From: Sporolactobacillus sp. STSJ-5
Lineage (GTDB): Bacteria; Bacillota; Bacilli; Bacillales; Sporolactobacillaceae
Assembly: GCF_024385605.1 (NCBI RefSeq)
Contig: NZ_JANFOJ010000001.1
Location: 310,001 to 374,000, forward strand
DNA length: 64,000 nt
Direction of reading: 5' to 3'
Shown: positions 9,646 through 19,370 of the stretch, in pieces
Layout of the letters: each line of letters opens with the position of its first letter
Numbering within the stretch: position 1 is the stretch's first letter
Notes under the pieces: generated by a model
The model's database searches: none
What the model saw: only the letters and a program-made list of their open reading frames with translations
What the model was told of the DNA's origin: nothing
Translations under genes and position numbers: made by a program

Positions 9646-10788
9646 TCACCTCATTACCGTCTTTAACTGACCAACTTTTTCGGTCAGCGTTTGTAAAAAT
9701 ACATCAAGGTCCGATTCTGTTGTCTCGTAAGCCATACTGATTCGTATTGCCTGTTCGGCTTCCTGATCTGATATGCCCATAGCCGTTAGTATCCCACTTG
9801 CACCGCTTTCTTTTGATGAGCAAGCAGATTTGGTCGACACATAAATTTCATTCTTTTCTAAGGCATGCACCAGCACTTCGGATTTAATTCCAAGAAGCGA
9901 CACATTGACAATACTCGGAGCAGACAATTGTTGCGGTGTATGAATAACGGCCCCATCGATATGCGCCAATCCATCAAACAATTGCTTTTGCAGCTTCGTT
10001 AAATGATCGATACCTTCGCGTTCATTCTCCAATGTCATGCGAAGTGCCTTGACCATCCCGCAAATGCCTGGCAAATTTTCAGTACCTGACCGGAGCTGGT
10101 GCTCTTGACCGCCGCCTGCGAACAATGGAGAAAGCTGTGTCCCTTTACGTACGTAAAGTATCCCGGTACCTTTTGGTCCATGAATTTTATGTCCGGAGAT
10201 CGTACACAGATCAATACCGCTTTCCATTAAATGCAGCGGAACCTTTGAAAAGCCTTGAACATTATCAACATGAAAGACAGTCTTCGGCTTCTGCTTCAAA
10301 AATTCACCGATTTGTTTAATCGGCTGAATCGTGCCCACTTCGTTATTTACATGCATCATGGACACTAGAATTGTATCCTCGCGATATGCATTTACAAATT
10401 CATTAAATGATACCCGACCGTCGGTGTTAACCGGCAAATAAGTGACTTCAAACCCAAGCTCTTCCAATTGAGCAAATGCATTGCCGGCCGAGGCATGCTC
10501 AATAGCAGTTGTGATTAAATGCCTGCCCCGGTTCCGATAGGCGAATGCTGCACCTTTAATCGCAAGATTGTTTCCCTCCGTACCTCCGGAAGTAAACACG
10601 ATTTCATTCGGTTCGATACCAAGCAATGCAGCTGCCTGCTCGCGCGAGCGCGTGAGGAGATGCTCGCTCTTTCCGCCTAAGCTATGGAGCGAGGACGGAT
10701 TAGCAAAATATTGTTCAGAAACCGTTTGATAGGTGTCCATAACTTCCGGATACGGTTTCGTTGTTGCACTGTTGTCTAAATAAATCAT
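9646..10788 (-). CDS. nifZ: Cysteine desulfurase, NifZ/IscS type
   Basis: 380 aa PLP enzyme that takes sulfur from cysteine for transfer to ThiI. The PLP lysine is in SGHKIHGPKGTG (about residue 204) and the active-site Cys loop is TKSACSSKESG (about 325). The start DNSATTKPYPEVMDTY is typical of class V aminotransferases. Its position directly before thiI is the B. subtilis nifZ-thiI arrangement, which supports a role in tRNA thiolation rather than general Fe-S assembly. An AAAGGAG lies 13 nt before the ATG. Confidence 0.93.
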   Translation of the reverse strand: MIYLDNSATTKPYPEVMDTYQTVSEQYFANPSSLHSLGGKSEHLLTRSREQAAALLGIEPNEIVFTSGGTEGNNLAIKGAAFAYRNRGRHLITTAIEHASAGNAFAQLEELGFEVTYLPVNTDGRVSFNEFVNAYREDTILVSMMHVNNEVGTIQPIKQIGEFLKQKPKTVFHVDNVQGFSKVPLHLMESGIDLCTISGHKIHGPKGTGILYVRKGTQLSPLFAGGGQEHQLRSGTENLPGICGMVKALRMTLENEREGIDHLTKLQKQLFDGLAHIDGAVIHTPQQLSAPSIVNVSLLGIKSEVLVHALEKNEIYVSTKSACSSKESGASGILTAMGISDQEAEQAIRISMAYETTESDLDVFLQTLTEKVGQLKTVMR

Positions 10789-10898
10789 GAAAATAGGTGA
10801 CTCCTTTCAGAAAATCTCAAGGTTCGGCATAAAGACTTTTATTCATTACTGCCCACCTTGCCTGAATCTTAACATGAGTTTTTCATTTTTGTCATCAT

Positions 10899-12587
10899 TC
10901 AGGCTTGGCGGCCGGCAAATAGTTCAGCACGCTTTAATATCTTCGGTTCTTTCTTTTCGATTGCACGGACTGCAGTTTCTACCGACGCTTGATAGTCGTA
11001 ATTTCTAAAATACTGTTCTGCTGTTTTTAAGGCCTGTTCAATTTCAGGATTATCTGTTCGATAACGGTTGCCATATTGAATCATTTCCTCAGCAAAGTTT
11101 GCCGTATCAACCAGTTTTTCCGCTTGTTGGAATACGTCATCGATGTCTTCGCCTGCTTGGGCAAGCAATGTCTGAACGGTTGACATATTTAATGGCTTTT
11201 CATCCAGCTTCTGATACACAGACTTAAGCTGTTCACCAGCCTTTTGCAATGCTGTTGCGAACGAGCCGGGTACTCCCGGCAGATTACTCTTAAGGACTAC
11301 TTGTTTTGTTTCAAATAAATGGCGTTTTAACTGTTGAATCTGATTGCGCGCATTCATTTCATCTTTGCGCAGTGCTTTAATTTTTTCATTGAATTCGTCT
11401 GCCACCGTCTCCATGTCCGTCAATTCCGTTTTTAAGCGTTCAAGCTTAACAAAGATTGAGCTGAATGCCTCCTCGTTGCCATCTTCCTGCGTTTCAGTGA
11501 ATACACTTTCCAGCTTTTGAAACGATTTGCTCAGATCACGCTGCATTTTCAAATCATCATCGGTTATATGATAGCTGTCCCTGATGTTTTCGGTCTCATC
11601 ATTCAGCTGCTTAATTTTTTCCTCGACACGATTCAAATTATCTTCAAGAGGCGGCGTTATTTCTTTAAGTCTGCGCCTGCTGACCACTTCTTTTTCAAGC
11701 TGTGTATAGAGCCAGTCCAGCTGCTCATGAACACCTTTCAATCCTTCGCTTGTTTCATCTAGCTCAAGATGGTCAACTGCTGTTACAAGCAGTTGGCGGT
11801 GTTTCTCAGCCTCTTCCAGCTGACTGTCCATTTGCAGATGTGCCAATAAGTAGCCTTGTTCAGTCATCTCTTGCTCACCTTGACGAAGCTCACGCATCTG
11901 ATCCGGAATGTTCTTTTCAAGATCGTGATACAATTCCGGAACACGTTTGATTTGATCGCCAAGCTGATCGGCATATTGCCTGACACTGATTAATATTTGC
12001 CGTGCGTCTAAATAATTTCCGTTCTCTGTCTCCGACTCATATTTCTTCAGTTTGTCTTCAGTTTCTTTAATGGAACTTTCGAGTGCGGGGAGTGTCCGGC
12101 CAAATTGGCTTCGTTTTGTGATAATGTCCTTCTTTATCTGATGAACAATCTCTTTAATCGGTGTAACGTCTTCGCGATTTTTCGTTTCACTCTCCACAAT
12201 GATATTGAGCTCGTTTAAGATTTCCTCAATATGCTTCTCAATCGTGTCCATCTTTTTGTTCACGTCTTTTATAAGAAGCTCTGCTTTATGAAAACGATAC
12301 TTTTCCGTCAGTTCTTCCGCATTGAAAAGTGTCTCTTCGATCCCGGGCAGTGACTGACTCATAATCGTGTCCCAGTCCTTATGCCATTTATCAAATTTTG
12401 TTTCCGTATCTCCAGCCATATTCAGCTGTTTAATTTTCGAAAGCTCTTTAGCCATCGGACGATTCATGAGCTCCACTCGGCGCCTCTCCGACTGATCAAT
12501 TTCGCCAAATGTTCTCTTTCTCATCCAAGTGCCGTAAGCAATAATAAAGACAATAATTAAGATTAGACCGACTAAAACAAACAACAT
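10899..12587 (-). CDS. ezrA: Septation ring formation regulator EzrA
   Basis: 562 aa from the ATG at 12587, the same length as the B. subtilis protein. EzrA is a membrane-anchored negative regulator of FtsZ ring formation and recruits PBP1 to the divisome. Seen are one N-terminal helix (MLFVLVGLILIIVFIIAYGTW) followed by four to five long spectrin-like coiled-coil repeats to the C-terminus, rich in Glu, Lys and Leu. I prefer 12587 over a start 33 nt upstream because GGGGGA precedes it by 8 nt. Transcribed alone from its own promoter. Confidence 0.95.
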   Translation of the reverse strand: MLFVLVGLILIIVFIIAYGTWMRKRTFGEIDQSERRRVELMNRPMAKELSKIKQLNMAGDTETKFDKWHKDWDTIMSQSLPGIEETLFNAEELTEKYRFHKAELLIKDVNKKMDTIEKHIEEILNELNIIVESETKNREDVTPIKEIVHQIKKDIITKRSQFGRTLPALESSIKETEDKLKKYESETENGNYLDARQILISVRQYADQLGDQIKRVPELYHDLEKNIPDQMRELRQGEQEMTEQGYLLAHLQMDSQLEEAEKHRQLLVTAVDHLELDETSEGLKGVHEQLDWLYTQLEKEVVSRRRLKEITPPLEDNLNRVEEKIKQLNDETENIRDSYHITDDDLKMQRDLSKSFQKLESVFTETQEDGNEEAFSSIFVKLERLKTELTDMETVADEFNEKIKALRKDEMNARNQIQQLKRHLFETKQVVLKSNLPGVPGSFATALQKAGEQLKSVYQKLDEKPLNMSTVQTLLAQAGEDIDDVFQQAEKLVDTANFAEEMIQYGNRYRTDNPEIEQALKTAEQYFRNYDYQASVETAVRAIEKKEPKILKRAELFAGRQA

Positions 12588-12639
12588 ACGGAATTTCCCC
12601 CATTCTCGCATGGAACGCACACATTGTTGTAATGATTAT

Positions 12640-12670
12640 ATTGTAACAAAATAAAGTGATTTAAGGTCAA
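12640..12670 (-). promoter_or_regulatory. Probable sigma-A promoter of ezrA
   Basis: TTGACC and TACAAT on the minus strand, 19 nt apart (longer than ideal), in an AT-rich stretch about 50 nt before the ezrA ATG. Confidence 0.5.
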
Positions 12671-12711
12671 TAAATTAAAGAAACTGTCGATTTTAATGTG
12701 ATAAGATTACA

Positions 12712-12753
12712 GGTAAAATTAAACTCGCCAGCTCCGAATGATCTCTGACGAGT
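12712..12753 (-). terminator. Probable terminator downstream of refZ
   Basis: A 9-bp stem (12723-12731 with 12745-12753, one G-U) is followed on the minus strand by TTTAATTTTA. The 190 bp between it and the refZ stop (12754-12944) hold no gene I can support; hisJ sits in this interval in B. subtilis but is absent here. Confidence 0.6.
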
Positions 12754-12944
12754 GCTTTAACATTTCGACATCTGTATAAATGATCTTCGGTTAGCAATAA
12801 AATTTCTCCTGATTGATGGCCATCGCAATAAATAATACACTCAAGGAATCGGGACGGAAACAATCAAAACTCTTCATATGTAGAAGTGTAGAAGCACATT
12901 GAATCATAACTCTTCTGCTTCTTATCAAGAACACCATTAGTGAC

Positions 12945-13583
12945 TTATTCCGATTGATTAAACAGGCGGTATGCCCAGTCATGAATGTGACGGGTATATT
13001 GTTCAAGAAAGCTGCGCCCACTTGGCTGCATGAAATAAACTTCTCTTAAATATTGCGGCTGAAGAAACGGCATGATGATCATGTCTCGATACTCAATGAC
13101 CACAAACTCCGCTTGCAATTGATTCGTCCGGCTATCACTTAATACTTGCTTAAAAATGCGTTCAAAAAGAAACTTTTCCTTCACTAAATAGCTGGACATC
13201 AGTTCCCGCACCAGTTGATTGTCCAGTGTCATTTCACGATGGACAAAGCGTGAAAGATAAAAATAACGCTGCTGATAACGGATTAATTGTTCTGCGATGG
13301 TGGTCAATCGTTCTGCAGGCGATGCCTGCTCCTTCGAATCTTGTTCTGATTTTTCCAACGTGCTGAGATAACCTTCAAAAAACGCAGCCATTAAATGTTC
13401 TAATAACCCCTGTTTTCCACCAAAATAATAAGAGACAAGCGCGATATTTACCCCGGCATCCGATGCAATCGCACGCACAGATACTCCGTCATAGCCGCTC
13501 ATATTAAATAATTTTAGCGCTGAGTGAATGACCGCGTCTTTCGATTTTTTTCCGCTTGCTGGATCCACGCTCTTAGTCGGCAT
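12945..13583 (-). CDS. refZ: TetR-family regulator of Z-ring positioning RefZ
   Basis: 212 aa. The N-terminal TetR helix-turn-helix is at about residues 14-60 (GYDGVSVRAIASDAGVNIALVSYYFGG, given in two halves as VRAIASDAG and VSYYFGG). The C-terminal half resembles B. subtilis RefZ (motifs SSYLVKEKFLFE, LQPQYLREVYFMQP). RefZ is a Spo0A-induced DNA-binding protein that helps convert the medial Z ring to polar rings near the origin. Its place between ezrA and the fRMsr/rpsD genes is the same as in B. subtilis, strengthening the assignment. GGGG lies 8 nt before the ATG. A weak promoter (TAGACG, 18 nt, TATAGT) precedes it. Confidence 0.85.
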   Translation of the reverse strand: MPTKSVDPASGKKSKDAVIHSALKLFNMSGYDGVSVRAIASDAGVNIALVSYYFGGKQGLLEHLMAAFFEGYLSTLEKSEQDSKEQASPAERLTTIAEQLIRYQQRYFYLSRFVHREMTLDNQLVRELMSSYLVKEKFLFERIFKQVLSDSRTNQLQAEFVVIEYRDMIIMPFLQPQYLREVYFMQPSGRSFLEQYTRHIHDWAYRLFNQSE

Positions 13584-13755
13584 CCCGTGATCCCCTCTCT
13601 TTTATTGACTGGGCCGGCTTCCATTGACCTCTTTACTATAAACGTTCGTCTTAAATGGCGTCTACCCTTTTAAAACCATTCGACATATATGCTGAAAAAT
13701 TCGATTCATTCTGCTAAAATTAAGGTACTTTCTCTTTTGATCGGGGTGAAAAGAA

Positions 13756-14205
13756 ATGAATTCTGTCAATATAACAAGAATTCAAGTGCTTGAATCACTA
13801 ATTAAGGACGAATCAAACCAAATAGCGAACCTGGCGAATGCTTCAGCATGGCTGAACGAATGCCTCGATACAATAAATTGGGTCGGCTTCTATCTTACCG
13901 ATGACAATGAGCTTGTCCTCGGTCCTTTTCAAGGGAAAACAGCTTGTGTGCGTATCACCATGGGAAAAGGTGTATGCGGAACTGCTGCCCAAAAACGAGA
14001 AATTCTTCGCGTACCTGATGTTCATGAATTTCCCGGTCACATTGCCTGTGATGCGGCATCACGCTCAGAAATTGTGATTCCCCTAATCAAAGACGGTGAA
14101 CTGCTCGGCGTGCTTGATATTGATAGTCCGGTTTGCGACCGTTTTTCCGAGGACGACCAGCAATTTCTTGAGGCATATGCGGAAACCTTGGTTGCTTATT
14201 TATAA
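13756..14205 (+). CDS. msrC: Free methionine-(R)-sulfoxide reductase (GAF domain)
   Basis: 149 aa single GAF domain that reduces free Met-R-sulfoxide with thioredoxin. All three redox cysteines of the fRMsr family are visible: the pair 10 residues apart in KTACVRITMGKGVCGTA, and the third in PGHIACDAAS. The substrate-pocket signature GPFQGK and SEIVIPL are present. Homologue of B. subtilis YtsP and in the same position, between refZ and rpsD. GGGGTG is 7 nt before the ATG. Confidence 0.93.
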   Translation: MNSVNITRIQVLESLIKDESNQIANLANASAWLNECLDTINWVGFYLTDDNELVLGPFQGKTACVRITMGKGVCGTAAQKREILRVPDVHEFPGHIACDAASRSEIVIPLIKDGELLGVLDIDSPVCDRFSEDDQQFLEAYAETLVAYL

Positions 14206-14207
14206 GC

Positions 14208-14237
14208 TTGACAAATCATTCTTGAAAAAGGTATAAT
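14208..14237 (+). promoter_or_regulatory. Strong sigma-A promoter of rpsD
   Basis: Perfect TTGACA and TATAAT hexamers separated by 18 nt, starting just after the msrC stop. Transcription would begin near 14244. Confidence 0.9.
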
Positions 14238-14244
14238 TGCGTTC

Positions 14245-14471
14245 GTGTAAAATGAGGCAGCACTGTATGGGTCTAAAGCCTTTCTATTTTGTTCCTCTTG
14301 TTAGAAAGAGGTGTACTGCGTAACCTAGACTGCCTGGGCGAAGGTGCAAGATAGCAAAATATCTTTAGCTCGCATGCAGAGGTGTCATTTTATACCGACC
14401 AGAGTGTGTTAATGGCGGAATGATCTGTCTTGCAACACATTCGAATAAAATGACGAAGGAGGAGTCATTCA
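14245..14471 (+). promoter_or_regulatory. Structured 5' leader of rpsD, probable S4 autoregulatory element
   Basis: The 227-nt leader is far longer than needed and is rich in pairing. A closing helix joins GTCATTTTAT (14384-14393) with its exact complement at 14445-14454, with an inner helix 14404-14410/14434-14440. The RBS follows directly. In B. subtilis, rpsD is repressed by its product S4 binding the leader. That this leader does the same is inferred from gene identity and structure. Confidence 0.65.
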
Positions 14472-15074
14472 ATGGCTCGCTATACTGGTCCGGTTTGGAA
14501 AAAATCACGTCGTTTGGGTATTTCACTCAGCGGCACAGGTAAAGAACTTGAAAGGCGCCCATATGCTCCGGGACAACACGGTCCGACTCAACGTATTAAG
14601 TTGTCTGAATATGGTCGTCAACAACAAGAAAAACAGAAGCTGCGTTTCATGTATGGAATTAACGAACGTCAATTCCGCCGCATTTTTGACGATGCTGCAA
14701 AAATGAAAGGCGTTCACGGTGAAAACTTCATGATTCTGCTTGAATCTCGTCTCGATAATCTTGTTTATCGTCTCGGTCTTGCAAGAACACGCAGACAGTC
14801 ACGCCAGCTTGTCAATCACGGACATATCACCGTTAACGGCAAACGCGTTGACATTCCGTCTTATCGTGTAAAACCAGGCGAAACAATCGGCGTTCGCGAA
14901 AAATCACGTAACCTCGTGATTATCAAGGATTCTTTGGAAACGAACACATTCGTTCCGGAATACTTGACTTTTGACGAAAAAACGCTGGAAGGTACCTATG
15001 CACGACTTCCAGAACGTTCAGAGCTCCCTGCGGAAATCACAGAAGCGATGATCGTCGAATTCTATTCAAAATAA
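14472..15074 (+). CDS. rpsD: 30S ribosomal protein S4
   Basis: 200 aa, standard length. S4 nucleates assembly of the 16S rRNA 5' domain. The N-terminal domain starts [16 protein letters not shown], and the S4 RNA-binding fold covers about residues 90-155 ([35 protein letters not shown]). No zinc-binding Cys are present, the usual Bacillus form. Strong RBS (AAGGAGGAG) about 7 nt before the ATG. Single gene between its own promoter and terminator. Confidence 0.99.
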   Translation: MARYTGPVWKKSRRLGISLSGTGKELERRPYAPGQHGPTQRIKLSEYGRQQQEKQKLRFMYGINERQFRRIFDDAAKMKGVHGENFMILLESRLDNLVYRLGLARTRRQSRQLVNHGHITVNGKRVDIPSYRVKPGETIGVREKSRNLVIIKDSLETNTFVPEYLTFDEKTLEGTYARLPERSELPAEITEAMIVEFYSK

Positions 15075-15091
15075 TCGATCTTGTTGTGAAG

Positions 15092-15125
15092 AACCTTTCC
15101 GCTTCGGCAGAAAGGTTTTTTATTT
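15092..15125 (+). terminator. Terminator of rpsD
   Basis: 8-bp stem (15092-15099 with 15110-15117) closing a UUCG-type loop, then TTTTATTTT. The 225 bp from here to the next start (15126-15350) show no gene. Confidence 0.92.
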
Positions 15126-15350
15126 TACAAAATGAAAACAGTATAATGAACTTTTGATGAATGGCTTTCGTATATATGGATCTTCTGCTCACTGCGTGCA
15201 CATCCTTTACACAACGCGGGAGTCGTTTGTTCGCTTTTTCCTTTTCAACCTTTGCCATTTACGCTAATATATAAGGAGCTTTAATTAAATTTTTCAGAAT
15301 GTTGCATCCTAAAAACGATTATATTCTAGATTTTTAGAGGAGATTTGCGA

Positions 15351-17981
15351 ATGCATGCCCCATTGAAAAACATTTCCGATTTTTTCGACCGATTGGCGGA
15401 AAAGTGGGCTTCAAGCTCAATTATTCAAACGTTACAATCCATAGCCGGTATTATTTGGAACTCACTGCTGCTTACCTTATCCATTGTCATTATTGGATTA
15501 TTTTTTGCGGCTGGCACTGTTTCTGGCTATTTCGCTGCACTTGTACGTGATCAGCCCGTGCTCAGCTATAAGACACTAAAGAAAGATATTACCAATTATT
15601 CAGAGAGTAGTGTCAGTTATTTTGCAGGAAACATCCCCATAGGTAAAATGAACAGTGATCTCGTACGTACAAAGACAAAATTGAGTGATATGTCTCCTTA
15701 TTTGATTCATGCTGTAGTCGCAACAGAGGACGAGCTTTTTTATCAGCACCATGGCGTTGTGCCCAAAGCTGTCCTTCGTGCCAGTGCTGAAGAGTTACTC
15801 AATAAGCCGCAAGTTACCGGCGGCAGCTCGATCACTCAGCAGCTCGTAAAGAATCAAATTCTGACTAATGAAGTGTCACTTGACCGCAAGTTTAAAGAAA
15901 TATTGCTTGCGTTGCGCGTCGAACGATTTTTCACAAAAGATGAAATTCTTGAATCCTATCTCAACATGGCTTCATTCGGACGGGATGCCTCCGGTAAAAA
16001 TGTCGCCGGTGCTTCGGCAGCTGCCGAAGGAATTTTCGGTGTCAAACCAAATAAGCTTTCGCTGCCTCAAGCAGCGTTTATCGCCGGTATGCCAAAGAAT
16101 CCCTTTACATACTCCCCATTTCAGAATCACGGCGGTTTAAAAAAAGATCTGTCTGCCGGGATCAATCGGGCTCATACGGTACTTAACCGCATGTACGCCG
16201 CAGGTTACATTAACAAAGAACAATTGGACAAGGCATTGACCTACGATTATAAAAAACATTTTGCTAAAGCAGGTAAATCAATTAACAGCGATTACCCCTA
16301 CCTGTCAAAAGAAGTGCAGAACCGTTCGAGCATTATCCTGGCAAAGCTAATGGCGCAAAAACAAGGCTACAGCAGTGATACGCTGTACGATGATTATACA
16401 AACTATAAAAAAGTGGTCTACGAGCATAGTCATGTGTATCCAAAGCGAAGTCTGGAAGAAATTGCTAAAATGCATAAATATAACTATACTTCAATTAAAA
16501 ATCATTACTCGCTATTTACTGAATTTATGAGAAACGCATCACTTGATTTAGAGAACGGCGGTTACCGCATTTACACAACCATTAACAAACCAATCTATGA
16601 CGATATGGAATCATTTGCCCGTAATTATTCTGGTTACAGTCCTGACCAGTACGCAAAAAATAACAATGGGCAAATCATGGAAGTGAAAAACAAGAATGGC
16701 AAAATGGAAAAAGTCATAGATCCGATGCAGGTCGGTTCTGTTCTTATTGATAACAAAACCGGACAGATTGTCAGCTTTGTCGGAGGACGCGGCTTTGACA
16801 GCTCACAGTTAAATTATGCAACTGAAGTGCCTCGCCAGAACGGCTCGACTATGAAACCATTGCTTGTCTATGCACCAGCAATGGAACTAGGATTGATCCA
16901 ACCAGGCTCAATCGTTCCCGACCTTCCCTATAAGCGGATTGTCAATGGCGTAACGTATACGCCTACCGATTATGGTTCAACCACGTCGACTTCTTCGTTT
17001 CACGGCTTTGAGACTGCTCGCGCGGCATTGGCAGCATCGCACAACGTACCAGCTGTCAGTGTCTTTACGCGATTAAGTGCTGCTACTAACAAGGCGCCGG
17101 ACTATCTGAAAAAGATGGGCATCACCTCGCTGGTCGGATCAGACGGATATAATGTCTCTGCAGCGCTTGGCGGCATTACAAAGGGCATAACCATAGAGGA
17201 AAACACGAATGCGTATACAACATTCGCAAACGACGGAAAATTTATTGATGCCTACATGATTGATAAAATTACAGACAGCAGTGGAACGATCATTTATCAG
17301 CACAAAACAAAGTCCGTAAAAGTTTTCTCAGAACAAACAAATTATCTCATGCTGGACATGATGCGCGATGTCTTTAAATACGGAACAGGTGCTTCTCTGC
17401 CCCGTATGCTCAATTTTTCGGCTGATTGGGCAGGAAAAACGGGAACGTCACAGGACTGGCGTGACGGCTGGCTTGTCGCATCTAATCCCAATATTACTAT
17501 GGGGGTTTGGATCGGCTACGCTCATAATCAACAGCTTAACCGGAGCACCTATTCGAATCAGAGCAAACAGCTCTTTGCCGGGTTTGCCAACAGTGCTTAT
17601 AATATAGACCCAGATTTAATGGCTCCTAAGGAACACTTCAAGCAACCCCAGGGGGTAAAAAAGGAAACCTATTGCGGACTGACAGATGGCAAGCCGACCG
17701 CCTATTGCAAAGCTGCGGGCTTTGAGGTTAACGATTTAATCAATGAAAAATATACACCGACGGAAGCAATTGAAGCGCTCGAGCCTTTCAACCAGATGCA
17801 GCAGCAGAATGATCAGCCGGTTGTCGATCAAGATCAACCTGATGAAAACCAGCCGCAGGATGAAAATAAAACGGATGAGAGCGGCCTCTTTAGAATTAAA
17901 CCGGATTTCTTAAAATCACGTTTCCCATACACAGACTTAAGTGCGGCTAATCCGGGAGTTCTCGGCAAAATCCGTCCTTAA
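15351..17981 (+). CDS. Class A penicillin-binding protein (glycosyltransferase/transpeptidase)
   Basis: 876 aa bifunctional peptidoglycan synthase. A short cytoplasmic tail and one TM helix lie at about 35-65. A GT51 glycosyltransferase domain follows at about 100-280, with catalytic Glu in ATEDELFYQHHG (125-135) and GGSSITQQLVKNQ. The transpeptidase domain has SxxK at 499-502 (STMK), SHN near residue 565 and KTG at 696-698. The tail is Gln/Asp-rich (about 815-850) before a basic end. ATG at 15351 follows GAGGAG by 8 nt; a TTG 6 nt earlier is less likely. It resembles the PbpF/PbpG-type enzymes of Bacillus, but I cannot say which. Confidence 0.93.
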   Translation: MHAPLKNISDFFDRLAEKWASSSIIQTLQSIAGIIWNSLLLTLSIVIIGLFFAAGTVSGYFAALVRDQPVLSYKTLKKDITNYSESSVSYFAGNIPIGKMNSDLVRTKTKLSDMSPYLIHAVVATEDELFYQHHGVVPKAVLRASAEELLNKPQVTGGSSITQQLVKNQILTNEVSLDRKFKEILLALRVERFFTKDEILESYLNMASFGRDASGKNVAGASAAAEGIFGVKPNKLSLPQAAFIAGMPKNPFTYSPFQNHGGLKKDLSAGINRAHTVLNRMYAAGYINKEQLDKALTYDYKKHFAKAGKSINSDYPYLSKEVQNRSSIILAKLMAQKQGYSSDTLYDDYTNYKKVVYEHSHVYPKRSLEEIAKMHKYNYTSIKNHYSLFTEFMRNASLDLENGGYRIYTTINKPIYDDMESFARNYSGYSPDQYAKNNNGQIMEVKNKNGKMEKVIDPMQVGSVLIDNKTGQIVSFVGGRGFDSSQLNYATEVPRQNGSTMKPLLVYAPAMELGLIQPGSIVPDLPYKRIVNGVTYTPTDYGSTTSTSSFHGFETARAALAASHNVPAVSVFTRLSAATNKAPDYLKKMGITSLVGSDGYNVSAALGGITKGITIEENTNAYTTFANDGKFIDAYMIDKITDSSGTIIYQHKTKSVKVFSEQTNYLMLDMMRDVFKYGTGASLPRMLNFSADWAGKTGTSQDWRDGWLVASNPNITMGVWIGYAHNQQLNRSTYSNQSKQLFAGFANSAYNIDPDLMAPKEHFKQPQGVKKETYCGLTDGKPTAYCKAAGFEVNDLINEKYTPTEAIEALEPFNQMQQQNDQPVVDQDQPDENQPQDENKTDESGLFRIKPDFLKSRFPYTDLSAANPGVLGKIRP

Positions 17982-18003
17982 AGGCACCTTTAATCAATCC
18001 AAA

Positions 18004-18048
18004 AAGCCCTCTGGCTAAGGTATATAACCTTAGCCAGAGGGCTTTTCT
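18004..18048. terminator. Bidirectional terminator between the PBP gene and ccpA
   Basis: An exceptionally long, perfect 18-bp stem (18004-18021 with 18027-18044) with a 5-nt loop. TTTTCTT follows on the plus strand, and a T-run (complement of 18001-18005) on the minus strand. It ends both convergent genes. Confidence 0.95.
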
Positions 18049-18115
18049 TACTCAATTAAAACGTATATATCAGAAAAATTTAGTGGTTTCTAATACTTCA
18101 CTATTGATCCGTTCT

Positions 18116-19114
18116 TTACTTCGTTGATTTTCTTTCATCAATTCGGTGTGGAAGAACGACCGTAATCGATTCCACTTTTTCATTATTCATTAATTTAGTT
18201 AGTAAGCGCATTGCAACTGCACCAATATCGTATGTCGGTTCAGCAATGCTGGTTAGCGTCGGACGCACCATTTGGACGAGACGCGTATTTTCACTGCTGA
18301 CAACCTCAATATCTTCCGGAACCTTCAAACCCTCATCCTGAATCTCGTGAATCGCTCCAATCGCCATTTCGTCTGAATCAACGAAGATTGCCGTTGGTTT
18401 GATTTCCTGGCTCAGAAACTGCGACGTTGCTTCCTTACCGGATTCATAAGTATAATCCCCCTCAGTCACAAGCGTTTCTTCAAACGGAATATGATGTGAT
18501 TTAAGGGCAGCCTTATAACCATTCAGCTTATACTTACCGTTAATCGGTACATCAACCGGTCCGTTAATAAAACCGACATGCTGGTTGCCTGATTCAATCA
18601 ATTTTGAAATGACTTCAAAAACAGCCTGTTCATAATCAATATTTACCGACGGGATTTCGTGCTGCTCGTCCACTGTCGATGCAAGAACAAAAGGTACATT
18701 GGATTGTTTAAATTCTTCAATATGCTCCGGATCGATTTTGCCGCCCATAAAAACGATACCGTCAACCTGCTTGCCGAGAAGTGTTTGGATCAGATGAATT
18801 TCCTTGTCCTTATTTTGATCAGAGTTGCACAGGATAATATTGTACTTGTACATGGTTGCAATATCCTCAATACCTCGTGCAAGCTCGGAAAAATAAACAC
18901 TGGATATATCAGGAATAATTACGCCTACCGTCGTCGTTTTTTTGCTTGCGAGCCCGCGTGCAACGGCATTTGGACGATACCCCAGTCTTTTTATCGCTTC
19001 GGAAACCTTTTTTCTAGTTGTTGGCTTCACATTTGGATTACCGTTCACTACTCGAGAAACGGTCGCCATCGATACGCCAGCTTCTCTGGCTACATCATAA
19101 ATCGTTGCGCTCAA
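18116..19114 (-). CDS. ccpA: Catabolite control protein A
   Basis: 332 aa LacI-family regulator; with HPr-Ser46-P it binds cre sites and represses or activates carbon metabolism. The N-terminal HTH is nearly identical to B. subtilis CcpA ([20 protein letters not shown] and [20 protein letters not shown]), followed by hinge [18 protein letters not shown] and the periplasmic-binding-like core, ending [13 protein letters not shown] choose TTG at 19114 because GAGGAGG lies 9 nt before it and the family begins there; a frame 24 nt longer starts inside the leader. Downstream of ytxG-ytxH, as in Bacillus. Confidence 0.97.
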   Translation of the reverse strand: MSATIYDVAREAGVSMATVSRVVNGNPNVKPTTRKKVSEAIKRLGYRPNAVARGLASKKTTTVGVIIPDISSVYFSELARGIEDIATMYKYNIILCNSDQNKDKEIHLIQTLLGKQVDGIVFMGGKIDPEHIEEFKQSNVPFVLASTVDEQHEIPSVNIDYEQAVFEVISKLIESGNQHVGFINGPVDVPINGKYKLNGYKAALKSHHIPFEETLVTEGDYTYESGKEATSQFLSQEIKPTAIFVDSDEMAIGAIHEIQDEGLKVPEDIEVVSSENTRLVQMVRPTLTSIAEPTYDIGAVAMRLLTKLMNNEKVESITVVLPHRIDERKSTK

Positions 19115-19190
19115 TGCTCTTTTCCTCCTCAAAATCAACCAATTTTTCTATAGTCAGCTTGAACACCGGTTCACGCTCTATACCGTTTTC

Positions 19191-19232
19191 ATTTTATCGT
19201 AACCAAAATACGCATCAATTACTTATTGATGC
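19191..19232 (-). promoter_or_regulatory. ccpA promoter with an overlapping inverted repeat
   Basis: TTGATG and TAAAAT on the minus strand are 16 nt apart (19191-19218). An inverted repeat with 8-bp arms GCATCAAT/ATTGATGC and a 5-nt centre (19212-19232) covers the -35 box. A second palindrome, TGAAC-4-GTTCA, lies in the leader at 19160-19173. Both could be operators; neither is a good cre. Confidence 0.5.
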
Positions 19233-19306
19233 CTATTTCCAATACTATCAAAACTTTACTTATTTCGCTATAATTTCTTGTTCAAGCTGCGAAAAAGTGG
19301 GGATTT

Positions 19307-19330
19307 CTGCAATCTATTGTCTCATTGCAG
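19307..19330 (-). terminator. Weak hairpin after ytxH
   Basis: CTGCAAT/ATTGCAG stem with a 10-nt loop, 40 nt past the ytxH stop. It has no proper T-run next to it, so it may only attenuate read-through into ccpA. Confidence 0.3.
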
Positions 19331-19370
19331 ACCATGAGCTCGGAACAGTAGTGCATTGGAGCTTAGCGAA

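Noticed and set aside
10860-10904. Inverted repeat GCCTGAAT/ATTCAGGC at the end of ezrA
   Set aside because: The 29-nt loop and absence of a T-run make a terminator unlikely; 8-bp arms can arise by chance.
12791-13021. 76-codon minus-strand frame across the refZ end
   Set aside because: It overlaps refZ in another frame and has no RBS or protein-like pattern; not a remnant of hisJ that I can recognise.
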